DNA from: an uncultured Clostridia bacterium
GTDB taxonomy: Bacteria; Bacillota; Clostridia; Christensenellales; UBA3700
Direction of reading: 5' to 3'
NCBI GenBank assembly: GCA_947176115.1
Contig: CAMWPK010000011.1
Span: 1-18,138 of the forward strand
Length of the DNA stretch: 18,138 nt
Part shown: positions 1 through 6,246 of the stretch, piece by piece
How positions within the stretch are numbered: position 1 is the first letter of the stretch
Layout of the letters: each line of letters begins with the position of its first letter
Notes under the pieces: model-generated
The model's database searches: none
Told to the model about the DNA's origin: nothing
Seen by the model: only the letters and a program-made list of their open reading frames with translations
Program-made: the position numbers and the translations under genes

Positions 1-33
1 TTGCTACTCAGTGCGCGCAGTAATTCGTACTAA

Positions 34-555
34 TTAATAAATACTTCTGCCATCGCTGTCAATCGCGACGACAACGGGGAAATCTTTGACTGTAATTCTG
101 CGTACCGCTTCCGTACCCAAATCTTCAAAGCAAAGCACTTCCGCCTTTTGAATACACTTGCTGTAGATTGCGCCCGCTCCGCCGATTGCCGAAAAATACA
201 CGGCGCCGTTGCGCTTAAAGGCTTCGATACACGCCCCGTCGCGTTTGCCTTTGCCTATCTGCGCCGACAAGCCGTTGTCCAACATAAAGGGCGTGTACTT
301 GTCCATTCTGCAAGACGTTGTAGGTCCTGCGCTACCCAGCGCCTCGCCGTTCCTTGCAGGACAAGGTCCCATAAAGTATATGGTTTCGCCCGCGTAATCA
401 AAGGCTTGCTTTCCGTCTAATATACTTTGATACAATCTCTTATGCCCTGCATCCCTAAATACCAGCATATCGCCGTCAAGCTGTACCATATCTCCTACTT
501 TCAAATTCTTCATTGCCTCTTTTGTCAAAGGCAAAGTCAACTTAATCACTGACAT
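34..555 (-). CDS. fumB: Fumarate hydratase class I, beta subunit
   Basis: This 173-residue protein matches the C-terminal (beta) domain of the iron-sulfur class I fumarase/tartrate dehydratase family. That enzyme interconverts fumarate and malate in the cytoplasm as part of the TCA or reductive C4 pathways. Visible family signatures are the GPTTSCRMD segment (about residues 77-85), the GKGKRDGACIEAFKRNG region, SAIGGAGA, and the closing EDLGTEAVRRITVKDFPVVVAIDSDG block. The ATG at 555 has an AAGGAGG ribosome binding site six bases upstream. The gene overlaps the end of the alpha-subunit gene by 14 bp, which suggests translational coupling. Single-chain fumarases fuse both parts; here they are split, as in many anaerobes. 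L-tartrate dehydratase beta subunit is the main alternative, because sequence alone separates these substrates poorly. Confidence 0.9.
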   Translation of the reverse strand: MSVIKLTLPLTKEAMKNLKVGDMVQLDGDMLVFRDAGHKRLYQSILDGKQAFDYAGETIYFMGPCPARNGEALGSAGPTTSCRMDKYTPFMLDNGLSAQIGKGKRDGACIEAFKRNGAVYFSAIGGAGAIYSKCIQKAEVLCFEDLGTEAVRRITVKDFPVVVAIDSDGRSIY

Positions 556-1408
556 AAGTTCCCTCCTTCGCGCCCTCTATCACAAACTCGCATGAGCGCG
601 AGCAATGGCAAAGCACGTTGATAGCCACAGGCAACGACGATATATGCGTGGGATAACTCTCTATGAATACTCCTAGAGCGCTCGTCTTTCCGCCAAAACC
701 TTGCGCTCCAATTCCCAACTCGTTTATTTTGGCAAGCAACTCCTTTTCAAGTCGGTCTAAATGCGGAATAGGATTACTGCTTCCGATCTTCCTAAACAAA
801 GCGTGTTTTGACATAAGCGACGCTTTTTCTAGCGTACCGCCAAGACCTACGCCCAAAATGACGGGCGGACAGGGATTGCTACCGGCAACTTTTGCCGTCT
901 CAACGATAAGTCTTTTTGCCTCCTCAAGTCCCTGCGCGGGATTGAGAAGATATACCTTTGACATATTCTCGCTTCCAAAGCCCTTGAGCATAACTTGAAC
1001 TTTGACGTCGCTTCCATTGACATAACTCGTATGTACGACGCACGGCGTATTGGTCTTTGTATTTATTCTCGTAACAGGGTCCAGTACCGACTTTCTCAAC
1101 GTGACGTACGCCTCCTCAACGGCGCAGTCGATTGCGTCTTGCAATAATTTACCCGTGAGTATTATCTCTTTGCCTATCTCCAAAAATACCACTACCATTC
1201 CCGTATCTTGGCATACGGGTCTATGCTCGGCGATAGCCAAATCAACGTTGTCGTTCATAACTTTGAGCGCAAACTTGGCCGTATCGTTTTCCTCAATTTC
1301 GTAAGCCTTTTTGAGCGCAACTCTACAGCTTGGTTCAACTTCGCAAGAAATTTTGTCTATCTGCTGTTTGATTTTTTCCGCAATTACGTTGGCATCTATC
1401 TTGTACAT
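542..1408 (-). CDS. fumA: Fumarate hydratase class I, alpha subunit
   Basis: This 288-residue protein matches the catalytic alpha subunit of class I fumarase, an oxygen-sensitive [4Fe-4S] hydratase. Three cysteines sit where the family has its cluster ligands: Cys66 in RPVCQDTG, Cys180 in GSNPCPPVILGVG, and Cys267 in INVLCHCSR. I chose the ATG at 1408, not the in-frame GTG at 1414. The GTG lies inside the strong ribosome binding site AGAGGTGG, which ends two bases before the ATG. The alpha gene runs into the beta gene with a 14-bp overlap, so both subunits come from one mRNA. The family is confident; fumarate rather than tartrate as substrate is inferred from the general commonness of fumarase. 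Confidence 0.9.
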   Translation of the reverse strand: MYKIDANVIAEKIKQQIDKISCEVEPSCRVALKKAYEIEENDTAKFALKVMNDNVDLAIAEHRPVCQDTGMVVVFLEIGKEIILTGKLLQDAIDCAVEEAYVTLRKSVLDPVTRINTKTNTPCVVHTSYVNGSDVKVQVMLKGFGSENMSKVYLLNPAQGLEEAKRLIVETAKVAGSNPCPPVILGVGLGGTLEKASLMSKHALFRKIGSSNPIPHLDRLEKELLAKINELGIGAQGFGGKTSALGVFIESYPTHISSLPVAINVLCHCSRSCEFVIEGAKEGTYVSD

Positions 1409-1426
1409 ATCCACCTCTTTGCGTAT

Positions 1427-1456
1427 ATTTTACCATAATATCGTTTGTATATACAA
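1427..1456 (-). promoter_or_regulatory. Promoter for fumAB (sigma-A type, extended -10)
   Basis: On the minus strand the -35 box is TTGTAT (1456-1451), followed by an 18-bp spacer and the -10 box TAAAAT (1432-1427). The -10 is preceded by TGG, giving the extended TG-N-TAAAAT form. Transcription would start near 1420, leaving a very short leader that begins just before the fumA ribosome binding site. The -35 is only a half match, so the call rests mainly on the extended -10 and its position. Confidence 0.55.
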
Positions 1457-1473
1457 TAATTTTATGGTAAAAT
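1445..1473 (+). promoter_or_regulatory. Promoter for walJ-CPBP-rlmH (sigma-A type, extended -10)
   Basis: On the plus strand TTGTAT (1445-1450), a 17-bp spacer and TAAAAT (1468-1473, preceded by TGG) form a promoter that mirrors the fumAB promoter. The start would be near 1480, leaving a leader of about 140 bases that contains a dispersed repeat and a short inverted repeat, TATACC/GGTATA (1579-1584 and 1591-1596). A second start closer to 1621 cannot be excluded. Confidence 0.5.
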
Positions 1474-1534
1474 GTTTTGTGTGACTTATGTTTGTAGGCA
1501 AAGCACGCAAAATCAAATTGAGATAAATAGGATT

Positions 1535-1573
1535 GAGATTTCTCCATGTCGCTTCGCTTTAGTCGAAATGACA
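1535..1573. repeat. Dispersed intergenic repeat, copy 1
   Basis: This begins GAGATTTCTC and ends GTCGAAATGACA, with a CGCTTCGC core. It shares both ends with the copy at 4134-4163 but has about nine extra bases in the middle. It lies in the presumed leader of walJ. From memory, intergenic elements of the form GAGATTTCTCG...CGAAATGAC occur in many bacterial genomes; I cannot assign a formal family name. Confidence 0.6.
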
Positions 1574-1620
1574 GAACATATACCCTGTAAGGTATAACAA
1601 GAGAAAACATAAAAGTAAGA

Positions 1621-2397
1621 ATGGAATTTTGTAATCTTGCTAGCGGAAGTCGCGGTAACTGCACCGTAATATCTACGAAAGACGTCAATATTATGATTGA
1701 CAACGGCTTGAATTTCCGTACGCTGTCGGAAAGAGCTAGGCTTGCCAACATAGACCTTGGCAAAATCAACGCGATATTAATCACGCACGAGCACTCCGAC
1801 CACGTCAAAGGCATTGCGAGTTTTTGCAAGAAATACTCTATTCCCGTATATTGTCACAGCCAGAGCAAAGAGTTCCTTGACCCGATGATAAGCCCGTATA
1901 TCATTGACAGCGATATGGACGCGCCGTTCGAACTGGGCGATTTGAGTATTACTCCATTTCGTCTGCCTCACGATTCCAATTACAATCTCGGCTATAGAAT
2001 AACTCAAGGCAAGAATTCCATTGCTATCGCCACCGACCTAGGCTTTGTCAGTGAAGGCGCTTTGGAAAAACTAAGAGGTAGCGACTTCGTAATGCTTGAG
2101 TCCAATCACGATATAGATATGTTGAGAGAAGGCGCATATCCATTTATGCTAAAACAGCGCATACTTGGCAAGAACGGGCATCTCTCCAACGACGATTGCG
2201 CCGGCGCTATACTTGAATTGGCTAGAAGCGGAACAAAAAGGTTTTTGCTCGCGCATCTATCGCAAGATAACAACACACCGGAAATCGCTTTTGACTGCAC
2301 GGCAAAAAAACTGGAAAACAACTACTTCATAGAAGGAAGCGACGTCTTTGTAGATGTAGCAAATCAATATAAATCAACTTGCAAATTTACTATATAA
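1621..2397 (+). CDS. walJ: WalJ/YycJ-type MBL-fold metallo-hydrolase
   Basis: This 258-residue protein opens with EFCNLASGSRGNCTVIS, the typical start of the WalJ/YycJ (VicX) branch of metallo-beta-lactamase-fold proteins. The metal-binding motif THEHSDH is at residues 55-61. Further expected metal or active-site residues are in HDSNYNLGYRI, ATDLGF, LESNHD and the late LAHLSQDN block. Family members are cytoplasmic phosphodiesterase/nuclease-like proteins linked genetically to WalRK cell-wall control and to DNA repair; the exact substrate is uncertain. The ribosome binding site is weak (AGTAAG), but the start matches the family N-terminus. It is the first gene of a three-gene unit that ends with rlmH, and walJ and rlmH are also close together in Bacillus subtilis. 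No walRKHI genes lie upstream here; the next gene is a divergent fumarase. Confidence 0.85.
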   Translation: MEFCNLASGSRGNCTVISTKDVNIMIDNGLNFRTLSERARLANIDLGKINAILITHEHSDHVKGIASFCKKYSIPVYCHSQSKEFLDPMISPYIIDSDMDAPFELGDLSITPFRLPHDSNYNLGYRITQGKNSIAIATDLGFVSEGALEKLRGSDFVMLESNHDIDMLREGAYPFMLKQRILGKNGHLSNDDCAGAILELARSGTKRFLLAHLSQDNNTPEIAFDCTAKKLENNYFIEGSDVFVDVANQYKSTCKFTI

Positions 2398-2404
2398 AGG
2401 AATT

Positions 2405-3658
2405 ATGGCAAAAAAGAAACAAGTAGAAGATACTCAAAATAAAAAAGGCTTTTTGAATTCTTTCAAAAAGAAAACTCCCACGCTTGAGTTTTACGACGCG
2501 AGCGCAATGTTTATTGGGCAATTTATATTGCAGTATATGCTTCAACTTGTCTTGATGATTCTCGCTTCCAGCATACTTGCCTATAAATTGGGCGTAGACA
2601 TGTCTACCGCCGACGGCTCCGACGCTGTGCAGAATGCTTTTAATCTATTCACTGCGTCAACGGGCGGTATCATTCTTGTCACGCTTCTAAACGAATCCAC
2701 AATGCTACTCTCTCCGCTGTGCTACTGGAAAATCAAATCATTTAACGTATTCAAAGGTATGGGCTTTATGCGTAAAGTCAACGGCGGACAAATCGCAATG
2801 ACCTTGCCGATATCTATAGGTCTGCTTGCAGGTTTTATGCCAATAGCAAGTCTATTCGTATATCTAGTCAACTTGACAGGTTATAATTATTCGGGCGCAA
2901 ATATCGTCGTAGACAGTTTTGGCAAACTCGTATTGTATTTAATATTCGTATCTGCTATACCCGCTATATGCGAAGAAATTCTGCATAGAGGCATTATTGC
3001 AAGGGGCGGAAGCAGAATATCCATATTCATAGGAATCATATTGAGTTCTACTATTTTTGCCTTTATGCACGGCTCGCCTATGCAACTCGTCCACCAATTC
3101 TTCGTCGGCGTAGTATGCTGTCTGGTATATTATATGACGGGCAGTATTTGGGCAAATATTCTCGTGCATTTCTTCAACAACGCAATAACTTTGATTAGCG
3201 GTTACGTAATATATCTTATCACAGGCTCGACGGATTTATCCATACCTTGGTGGGGTATGATAATTCTCTGCGTAGGCGGTCTTGCAATACTTGTCGGCTC
3301 TCTTATAGGCATGTATAAGATATGCTATGCAAAGCGCAAAAAAGAAGATGCGGAACTTGGTACCCAAGAACAAGAAGAAGTCATATATACAGGCAAAAAA
3401 CAACCTATTAAAATATTCAATAAAAAACTTGCGTATCTCTTCAAGTCCCCCGACCAAACGCTTGCTCAACGCAAAGAAGAGCAAGAACTTGACGAAGTAC
3501 TCAAAGATTACAGCGAGGAAAAGAAAGAAGTCTACGCTTCTCTTCGCCAAGAAGACAAAGTACAACTCAAAAAGAAAAACAGCCGAGGTATTATATTTGC
3601 CTTGGTAGTCGTACTTGTGATATGGATAATCAATACTATCGGAGGCTATACGTCGTGA
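2405..3658 (+). CDS. CPBP-family intramembrane metalloprotease
   Basis: This 417-residue polytopic membrane protein carries the three CPBP (Rce1/Abi-like) motifs. They are EEILHRG at 190-196 (catalytic Glu pair plus Arg), FAFMHG with His222, and NILVHFFNNA with His255 and Asn259. I see about eight hydrophobic segments between residues 35 and 304. A highly charged Lys/Glu-rich region follows at about 309-395, and then one more membrane helix at about 396-412. The N-terminus is Lys-rich (first 25 residues). The long charged loop plus a closing anchor is beyond the core CPBP domain and may be a partner-binding or regulatory part. The gene starts 7 bp after walJ with an AAAGGA site and overlaps rlmH by 4 bp (GTGA), so the three genes are probably translated together. 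Substrate unknown; roles in the family include protein maturation, signalling and self-immunity. Confidence 0.88.
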   Translation: MAKKKQVEDTQNKKGFLNSFKKKTPTLEFYDASAMFIGQFILQYMLQLVLMILASSILAYKLGVDMSTADGSDAVQNAFNLFTASTGGIILVTLLNESTMLLSPLCYWKIKSFNVFKGMGFMRKVNGGQIAMTLPISIGLLAGFMPIASLFVYLVNLTGYNYSGANIVVDSFGKLVLYLIFVSAIPAICEEILHRGIIARGGSRISIFIGIILSSTIFAFMHGSPMQLVHQFFVGVVCCLVYYMTGSIWANILVHFFNNAITLISGYVIYLITGSTDLSIPWWGMIILCVGGLAILVGSLIGMYKICYAKRKKEDAELGTQEQEEVIYTGKKQPIKIFNKKLAYLFKSPDQTLAQRKEEQELDEVLKDYSEEKKEVYASLRQEDKVQLKKKNSRGIIFALVVVLVIWIINTIGGYTS

Positions 3659-4125
3659 ACGTAAGAATAGTATGCGTTGGCAAATTAAAGGAAAAGTATC
3701 TAAAAGACGGCATAGAAGAATATGCAAAAAGGCTGTCTAGGTTCTGTAAATTTGAAATAATAGAAGTGAGCGAAGAACTTCTCCCAGACACGTCGCAAAA
3801 GAATATTCACAACGTCAAGACTGCAGAAGGCGAAAGAATTATCGCCAAACTAAAAGGCTACGCTATCGCGCTCGACCTCAAAGGCAAAATGCTGACAAGC
3901 CAAGAGTTGAGCCAAAAAATATCTGCGCTTAAACAAAGCGGAACGTCTACTCTCTCCTTTGTAATCGGCGGGTCGTACGGCTTGTCGCAACAAGTATTGG
4001 ATAAATGTGACTTCTCGCTCTGCTTTGGAGCAATAACTTACCCGCACCAACTAATAAGACTTGTGCTTTCCGAGCAAATATATCGCGCTTTTATGATAGA
4101 GGAAGGAAGCGCGTATCATAAATGA
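3655..4125 (+). CDS. rlmH: 23S rRNA (pseudouridine-1915-N3)-methyltransferase RlmH
   Basis: This 156-residue protein is a full-length RlmH, a small SPOUT-class methyltransferase. It uses S-adenosylmethionine to methylate pseudouridine 1915 in helix 69 of 23S rRNA on assembled 70S ribosomes. The SPOUT cofactor loop FVIGGSYGLS (about 102-111) and the conserved end LSEQIYRAF...GSAYHK are present. I chose the GTG at 3655: GGAGG lies nine bases upstream, and translation from there begins MNVRIVCVGKLKEKYL, exactly the family N-terminus. An upstream in-frame ATG at 3622 would add 11 atypical residues inside the preceding gene. The start codon overlaps the CPBP stop as GTGA. Its 3' end carries a sequence equivalent to the staphylococcal cassette integration site, listed separately. 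Confidence 0.96.
   Translation: MNVRIVCVGKLKEKYLKDGIEEYAKRLSRFCKFEIIEVSEELLPDTSQKNIHNVKTAEGERIIAKLKGYAIALDLKGKMLTSQELSQKISALKQSGTSTLSFVIGGSYGLSQQVLDKCDFSLCFGAITYPHQLIRLVLSEQIYRAFMIEEGSAYHK
4111..4125 (+). other. SCC-type attB-like core at the rlmH 3' end (unoccupied)
   Basis: The last codons of rlmH read GCGTATCATAAATGA. This corresponds closely to the core of the site used by cassette (SCCmec-type) serine recombinases in staphylococcal rlmH (orfX). The match follows from the conserved C-terminal AYHK-stop. No second copy of TATCATAAATGA and no recombinase gene are visible downstream, so the site appears empty. It is a sequence resemblance, not evidence of use. Confidence 0.4.
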
Positions 4126-4133
4126 GTAACGAG

Positions 4134-4163
4134 GAGATTTCTCGACTTCGCTCGAAATGACAT
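4134..4163. repeat. Dispersed intergenic repeat, copy 2
   Basis: GAGATTTCTCGACTTCGC followed by TCGAAATGACAT is the shortest and cleanest copy of the dispersed element, in the same orientation as copies 1 and 3. It lies 8 bp after the rlmH stop, in the gap between the convergent genes rlmH and the flavoprotein gene. It contains a small TCGA/TCGA hairpin but no T-run, so I do not call it a terminator. Confidence 0.65.
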
Positions 4164-4198
4164 AAATGCATATCTCCTGACATAAAAGCATACCGCCT
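4159..4198. repeat. 20-bp tandem duplication
   Basis: Two 20-base units lie head to tail at 4159-4178 and 4179-4198. Both begin GACATAAA and share 17 of 20 positions. The first unit overlaps the end of dispersed repeat copy 2 (GACAT), which suggests a local slippage or duplication at the edge of that element. Confidence 0.7.
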
Positions 4199-4212
4199 TT
4201 ATTTATTGATAA

Positions 4213-4749
4213 TTATTTAATCGCCAAACCTAGATTATACGCAAGTTTAAGTTCTTCTCTATCGGCTATCGACTGTCTATCGTTTACTCCGCCTACAAGT
4301 ATTCTGCCTTTATCCTCAAAATGAAAATAATCTAAAATGAGTTCATATTGCTTGATTATTGCGTCGAATACGCTAGGCTTTGACGAGCCTGCAACAAGCA
4401 ACAGCGCAAGGCTTTTGATATTGAAGTTTTTACGCATAGGCGTGTGACAACGGTCAATTATGTTTTTAAGTTGAGCGCTTATGCCGTAAAAATATACTGG
4501 AGAAGCAATGACAAGCATATCGGCATTTGCCATTTTTGCGTATATCTCCGCCATTTGGTCATTTTGGAAACACTTGTTGCCCTCTCTTGTAAAACAAGAA
4601 TTACAGCCAATGCACGCATTGACCTTATAATCATTCACAGATACTGTTTCGACACTGTGGCATTTGCTTGCGCCGTCGGCAAAAGCCTTTGCAAGCATAT
4701 CAGTATTACTGCCTTTTCTAGGACTTCCCGTCAAAATTAAAATATTCAT
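4213..4749 (-). CDS. Flavodoxin-fold NAD(P)H-dependent oxidoreductase with four-Cys motif (Isf-like)
   Basis: This 178-residue protein has the FMN-phosphate loop TGSPRKGSNTD (7-17) and the second FMN-contact block ASPVYFYGISAQLKNIIDR of the NADPH-dependent FMN reductase/iron-sulfur flavoprotein family. Four cysteines, Cys46-x2-Cys49-x2-Cys52-x7-Cys60, fit the compact cluster pattern C-x2-C-x2-C-x4-7-C described for iron-sulfur flavoproteins. A [4Fe-4S] centre is therefore possible but not proven. I chose the ATG at 4749; the in-frame GTG at 4755 lies in the ribosome binding site GAGAGGTG. It is a single gene, convergent with rlmH and downstream of rpsT, which has its own terminator. The physiological electron partner is unknown. 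Confidence 0.8.
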   Translation of the reverse strand: MNILILTGSPRKGSNTDMLAKAFADGASKCHSVETVSVNDYKVNACIGCNSCFTREGNKCFQNDQMAEIYAKMANADMLVIASPVYFYGISAQLKNIIDRCHTPMRKNFNIKSLALLLVAGSSKPSVFDAIIKQYELILDYFHFEDKGRILVGGVNDRQSIADREELKLAYNLGLAIK

Positions 4750-4837
4750 AAACACCTCTCTTAAATATATTTAATTATTCAATTGATATAACAAATATTA
4801 CGTCTGGCGACCTACTTACAGCGCGCTATTACTAAAT

Positions 4838-4870
4838 AAAGCGCGACTGTTATTGCAACAGTCGCGCTTT
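4838..4870 (-). terminator. Intrinsic terminator of rpsT
   Basis: A perfect 14-bp stem, AAAGCGCGACTGTT (4838-4851) paired with 4857-4870, closes a 5-base loop. Read on the minus strand, it begins 18 bp after the rpsT stop codon. The stem ends in TTT and is followed by ATTTAG. It is GC-rich in the middle with A/T ends, as expected of a factor-independent terminator. Confidence 0.88.
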
Positions 4871-4887
4871 CTATCTGTAATCTTTAT

Positions 4888-5157
4888 TTACGCTTTCTTT
4901 AATGCGTCAAGTTGCTTAGAAAGTCTTGAAATCTTTCTGCTTGCAGTGTTGGCATGATAAATGCCGTCGCTCTTGGCTCTGTCAATCAAAGAAATTGTCT
5001 CTACCAAAAGTTTTTCTGCCGTAGCCACGTCCTTGTTAGCAATAGCCGTCTCATACTTCTTGATAGCATTGCGAACTCTGCTACGCTTAGAAGTATTGAT
5101 TTCGTTTTCTCTTTGAGCAATTACAACTCTCTTTTTTTGGGACTTAATATTTGGCAT
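4888..5157 (-). CDS. rpsT: 30S ribosomal protein S20
   Basis: This 89-residue basic protein is the small-subunit protein S20, which binds 16S rRNA near helix 44 and helps assemble the 30S body. The start MPNIKSQKKRVVIAQRENEINTSKRSRVRNAIKKYE and the later DRAKSDGIYHANTASRKISRLSKQLD segment are classic S20, and the length is normal (E. coli 87). The ATG at 5157 has GGAGG six bases upstream. It has its own promoter and terminator, so it is a monocistronic unit. It is divergent from gpr, an arrangement common in Bacillus and Clostridium. Confidence 0.97.
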   Translation of the reverse strand: MPNIKSQKKRVVIAQRENEINTSKRSRVRNAIKKYETAIANKDVATAEKLLVETISLIDRAKSDGIYHANTASRKISRLSKQLDALKKA

Positions 5158-5189
5158 ACTCTCCCTCCGTTACGTATTTTTACTAACAT

Positions 5190-5218
5190 ATTCTAGCATA
5201 ACAAAATTATTTATGCAA
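5190..5218 (-). promoter_or_regulatory. Promoter of rpsT (sigma-A type)
   Basis: On the minus strand TTGCAT (5218-5213), a 17-bp spacer and TAGAAT (5195-5190) preceded by TGC give a near-consensus sigma-A promoter with extended -10. The start would be near 5183, about 25 bases before the rpsT ATG. Spacing and position are ideal. Confidence 0.8.
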
Positions 5219-5285
5219 CAAATTTTAACACATATTTTTCAAAATACGGCATTTTTTAGGACTATTCAGTCTTTTAACGTTTGCA

Positions 5286-5292
5286 CATTCTA
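5286..5292 (+). promoter_or_regulatory. Candidate forespore (sigma-G-like) -10 element for gpr
   Basis: CATTCTA fits the sigma-G -10 consensus CATNNTA and would place the start about 24 bases before the gpr ATG. The expected -35 region (about 5263-5268, TATTCA) does not match GNATR. It is offered because gpr is forespore-expressed in known spore formers, not because the full promoter is visible. Confidence 0.3.
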
Positions 5293-5322
5293 AGACTTTT
5301 GTCTTTTGTCAATAATAGCCGT

Positions 5323-6084
5323 ATGAATAATTTTGACAATATCGACTACCCAATTATCGAAGCTAGTCAGGATTTGGGTATAAAATCTCATACCTATAAG
5401 CAAAAGGGCGTAGACGTCAGTGAAGTGGAAATAGACAAAGTCGCCTCCAGAAAAACAGGACGAAAGGTCGGCCATTACTTGACTGTATTCCCAACCGCGC
5501 GCGTAGAGGACGACACGCTCGTTGACGTCCTCAATACCGGAATCAAAAAACTTATAAGACAAGTTGACGTAAAGGAAGGCAAAATCCTCATAGTAGGACT
5601 TGGCAATGAGAACGTCATTGTAGATGCGCTCGGCAATGAAGTCGTCAAAAGAATAAGGACCGGCGGAAAGAAGTTTTGTCTTAGCGCAATCGCGCCTAAA
5701 GTCGCAGATATCACTGGCATTAAGTCATTTGACATAGTCAAGGCCATAACAGAGTATCACAAGCCCAATCTGATAATCGCAATAGACACGCTTGCGACCA
5801 ACTATATATCTCGACTTGGCAACTGCTTTCAACTCACTAGCGCGGGCATTTGCCCGGGAAGCGGTGTGAACAACGCTCAGCCTTGTCTTGATAGCGCTTC
5901 TCTACTCTCGCCCGTAATCGCAATAGGCGTACCTTTGATTATTTCCGTAGGCAGTATCATGGGCGATAACTCAGATAAATACTCCAGATATATGCTAACA
6001 CCGCGCGACGTGGACACTCTCGTCAACAACTGCGCCGAAGTCATAGCCCAAGCCATAAATACCCTCTCTCACGAAAATAAATAA
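5323..6084 (+). CDS. gpr: GPR spore germination protease (compact form)
   Basis: This 253-residue protein is GPR, the endopeptidase that degrades small acid-soluble spore proteins when spores germinate. Diagnostic segments are VGLGNENVIVDALG (about 91-104), the IAPKVADITGI block, LIIAIDTLA, ICPGSGVNN and PVIAIGVPLIISVGSIMGDN. Asp101 and Asp155 align with the two aspartates (Asp127, Asp193 in B. megaterium) implicated in catalysis. Residues YPIIEASQDLG resemble the zymogen processing region, so the first 13-14 residues are probably a propeptide. I chose the ATG at 5323: a TTG at 5281 would add 14 atypical residues. Neither has a good ribosome binding site. Known Bacillus and Clostridium enzymes are about 320-370 residues; most of the difference seems to lie between the MGDN block and the C-terminal LTPRDVDTLV block. 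The rpsT neighbour supports the call. Confidence 0.9.
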   Translation: MNNFDNIDYPIIEASQDLGIKSHTYKQKGVDVSEVEIDKVASRKTGRKVGHYLTVFPTARVEDDTLVDVLNTGIKKLIRQVDVKEGKILIVGLGNENVIVDALGNEVVKRIRTGGKKFCLSAIAPKVADITGIKSFDIVKAITEYHKPNLIIAIDTLATNYISRLGNCFQLTSAGICPGSGVNNAQPCLDSASLLSPVIAIGVPLIISVGSIMGDNSDKYSRYMLTPRDVDTLVNNCAEVIAQAINTLSHENK

Positions 6085-6213
6085 TTTGAAAATAAAAGCT
6101 AAAATAAGGTACAAATTAAAATCTAATGACATACAATGTACTGTAATACAAAAGATAAAAAAAGTACAAAAGCAAAAGCCATAATTTATCCTTCAATCAA
6201 AAGCCAAAATACG

Positions 6214-6235
6214 GGTCGGGACGCAAGTTCCGACC
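6214..6235. terminator. Hairpin between convergent gpr and pfp (possible terminator)
   Basis: An 8-bp stem (6214-6221 with 6228-6235, one G-T pair) closes the loop CGCAAG, 129 bp after the gpr stop. The T-run is poor in the plus direction (TTGT). On the minus strand it is followed by CCGTATTTTGGCTTTT. It is flanked by an 11-base direct repeat, TCAATCAAAAG, at 6193-6203 and 6239-6249. Confidence 0.5.
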
Positions 6236-6246
6236 TTGTCAATCAA

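Larger units (their letters stand above)
1427..1473. promoter_or_regulatory. Nested inverted repeats between divergent promoters (possible operator)
   Basis: Two perfect 12-base arms, ATTTTACCATAA (1427-1438) and TTATGGTAAAAT (1462-1473), flank a second perfect palindrome, TTGTATATACAA (1445-1456). The two centres differ by half a base. The outer arms carry the two extended -10 boxes and the inner palindrome is the two -35 boxes back to back. The inner palindrome also resembles GntR-family operators, which have TTGT...ACAA half sites. Whether a repressor binds is inference only. Confidence 0.6.

Noticed and set aside
1445..1456. NrdR box or similar ribonucleotide reductase operator at TTGTATATACAA
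   Set aside because: NrdR boxes have ACAC...GTGT outer halves; here the halves are reversed (TTGT...ACAA), and neither neighbour concerns nucleotide metabolism.
1335..1829. 164-codon minus-strand open frame covering the fumA start, the gap and the walJ start
   Set aside because: It overlaps the ends of two confident genes and the promoter region, has no ribosome binding site, and its translation resembles no family. It is a shadow frame.
3236..3727. 163-codon minus-strand frame opposite the CPBP gene
   Set aside because: It lies antisense to the Lys/Glu-rich coding stretch. Its Phe/Leu-rich translation is simply the complement of AAA/GAA codons.
4126..4212. Cassette-type mobile element inserted at rlmH
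   Set aside because: The attB-like core is present, but there is no second direct repeat, no recombinase and no cargo. The next gene is an ordinary flavoprotein 87 bp away.
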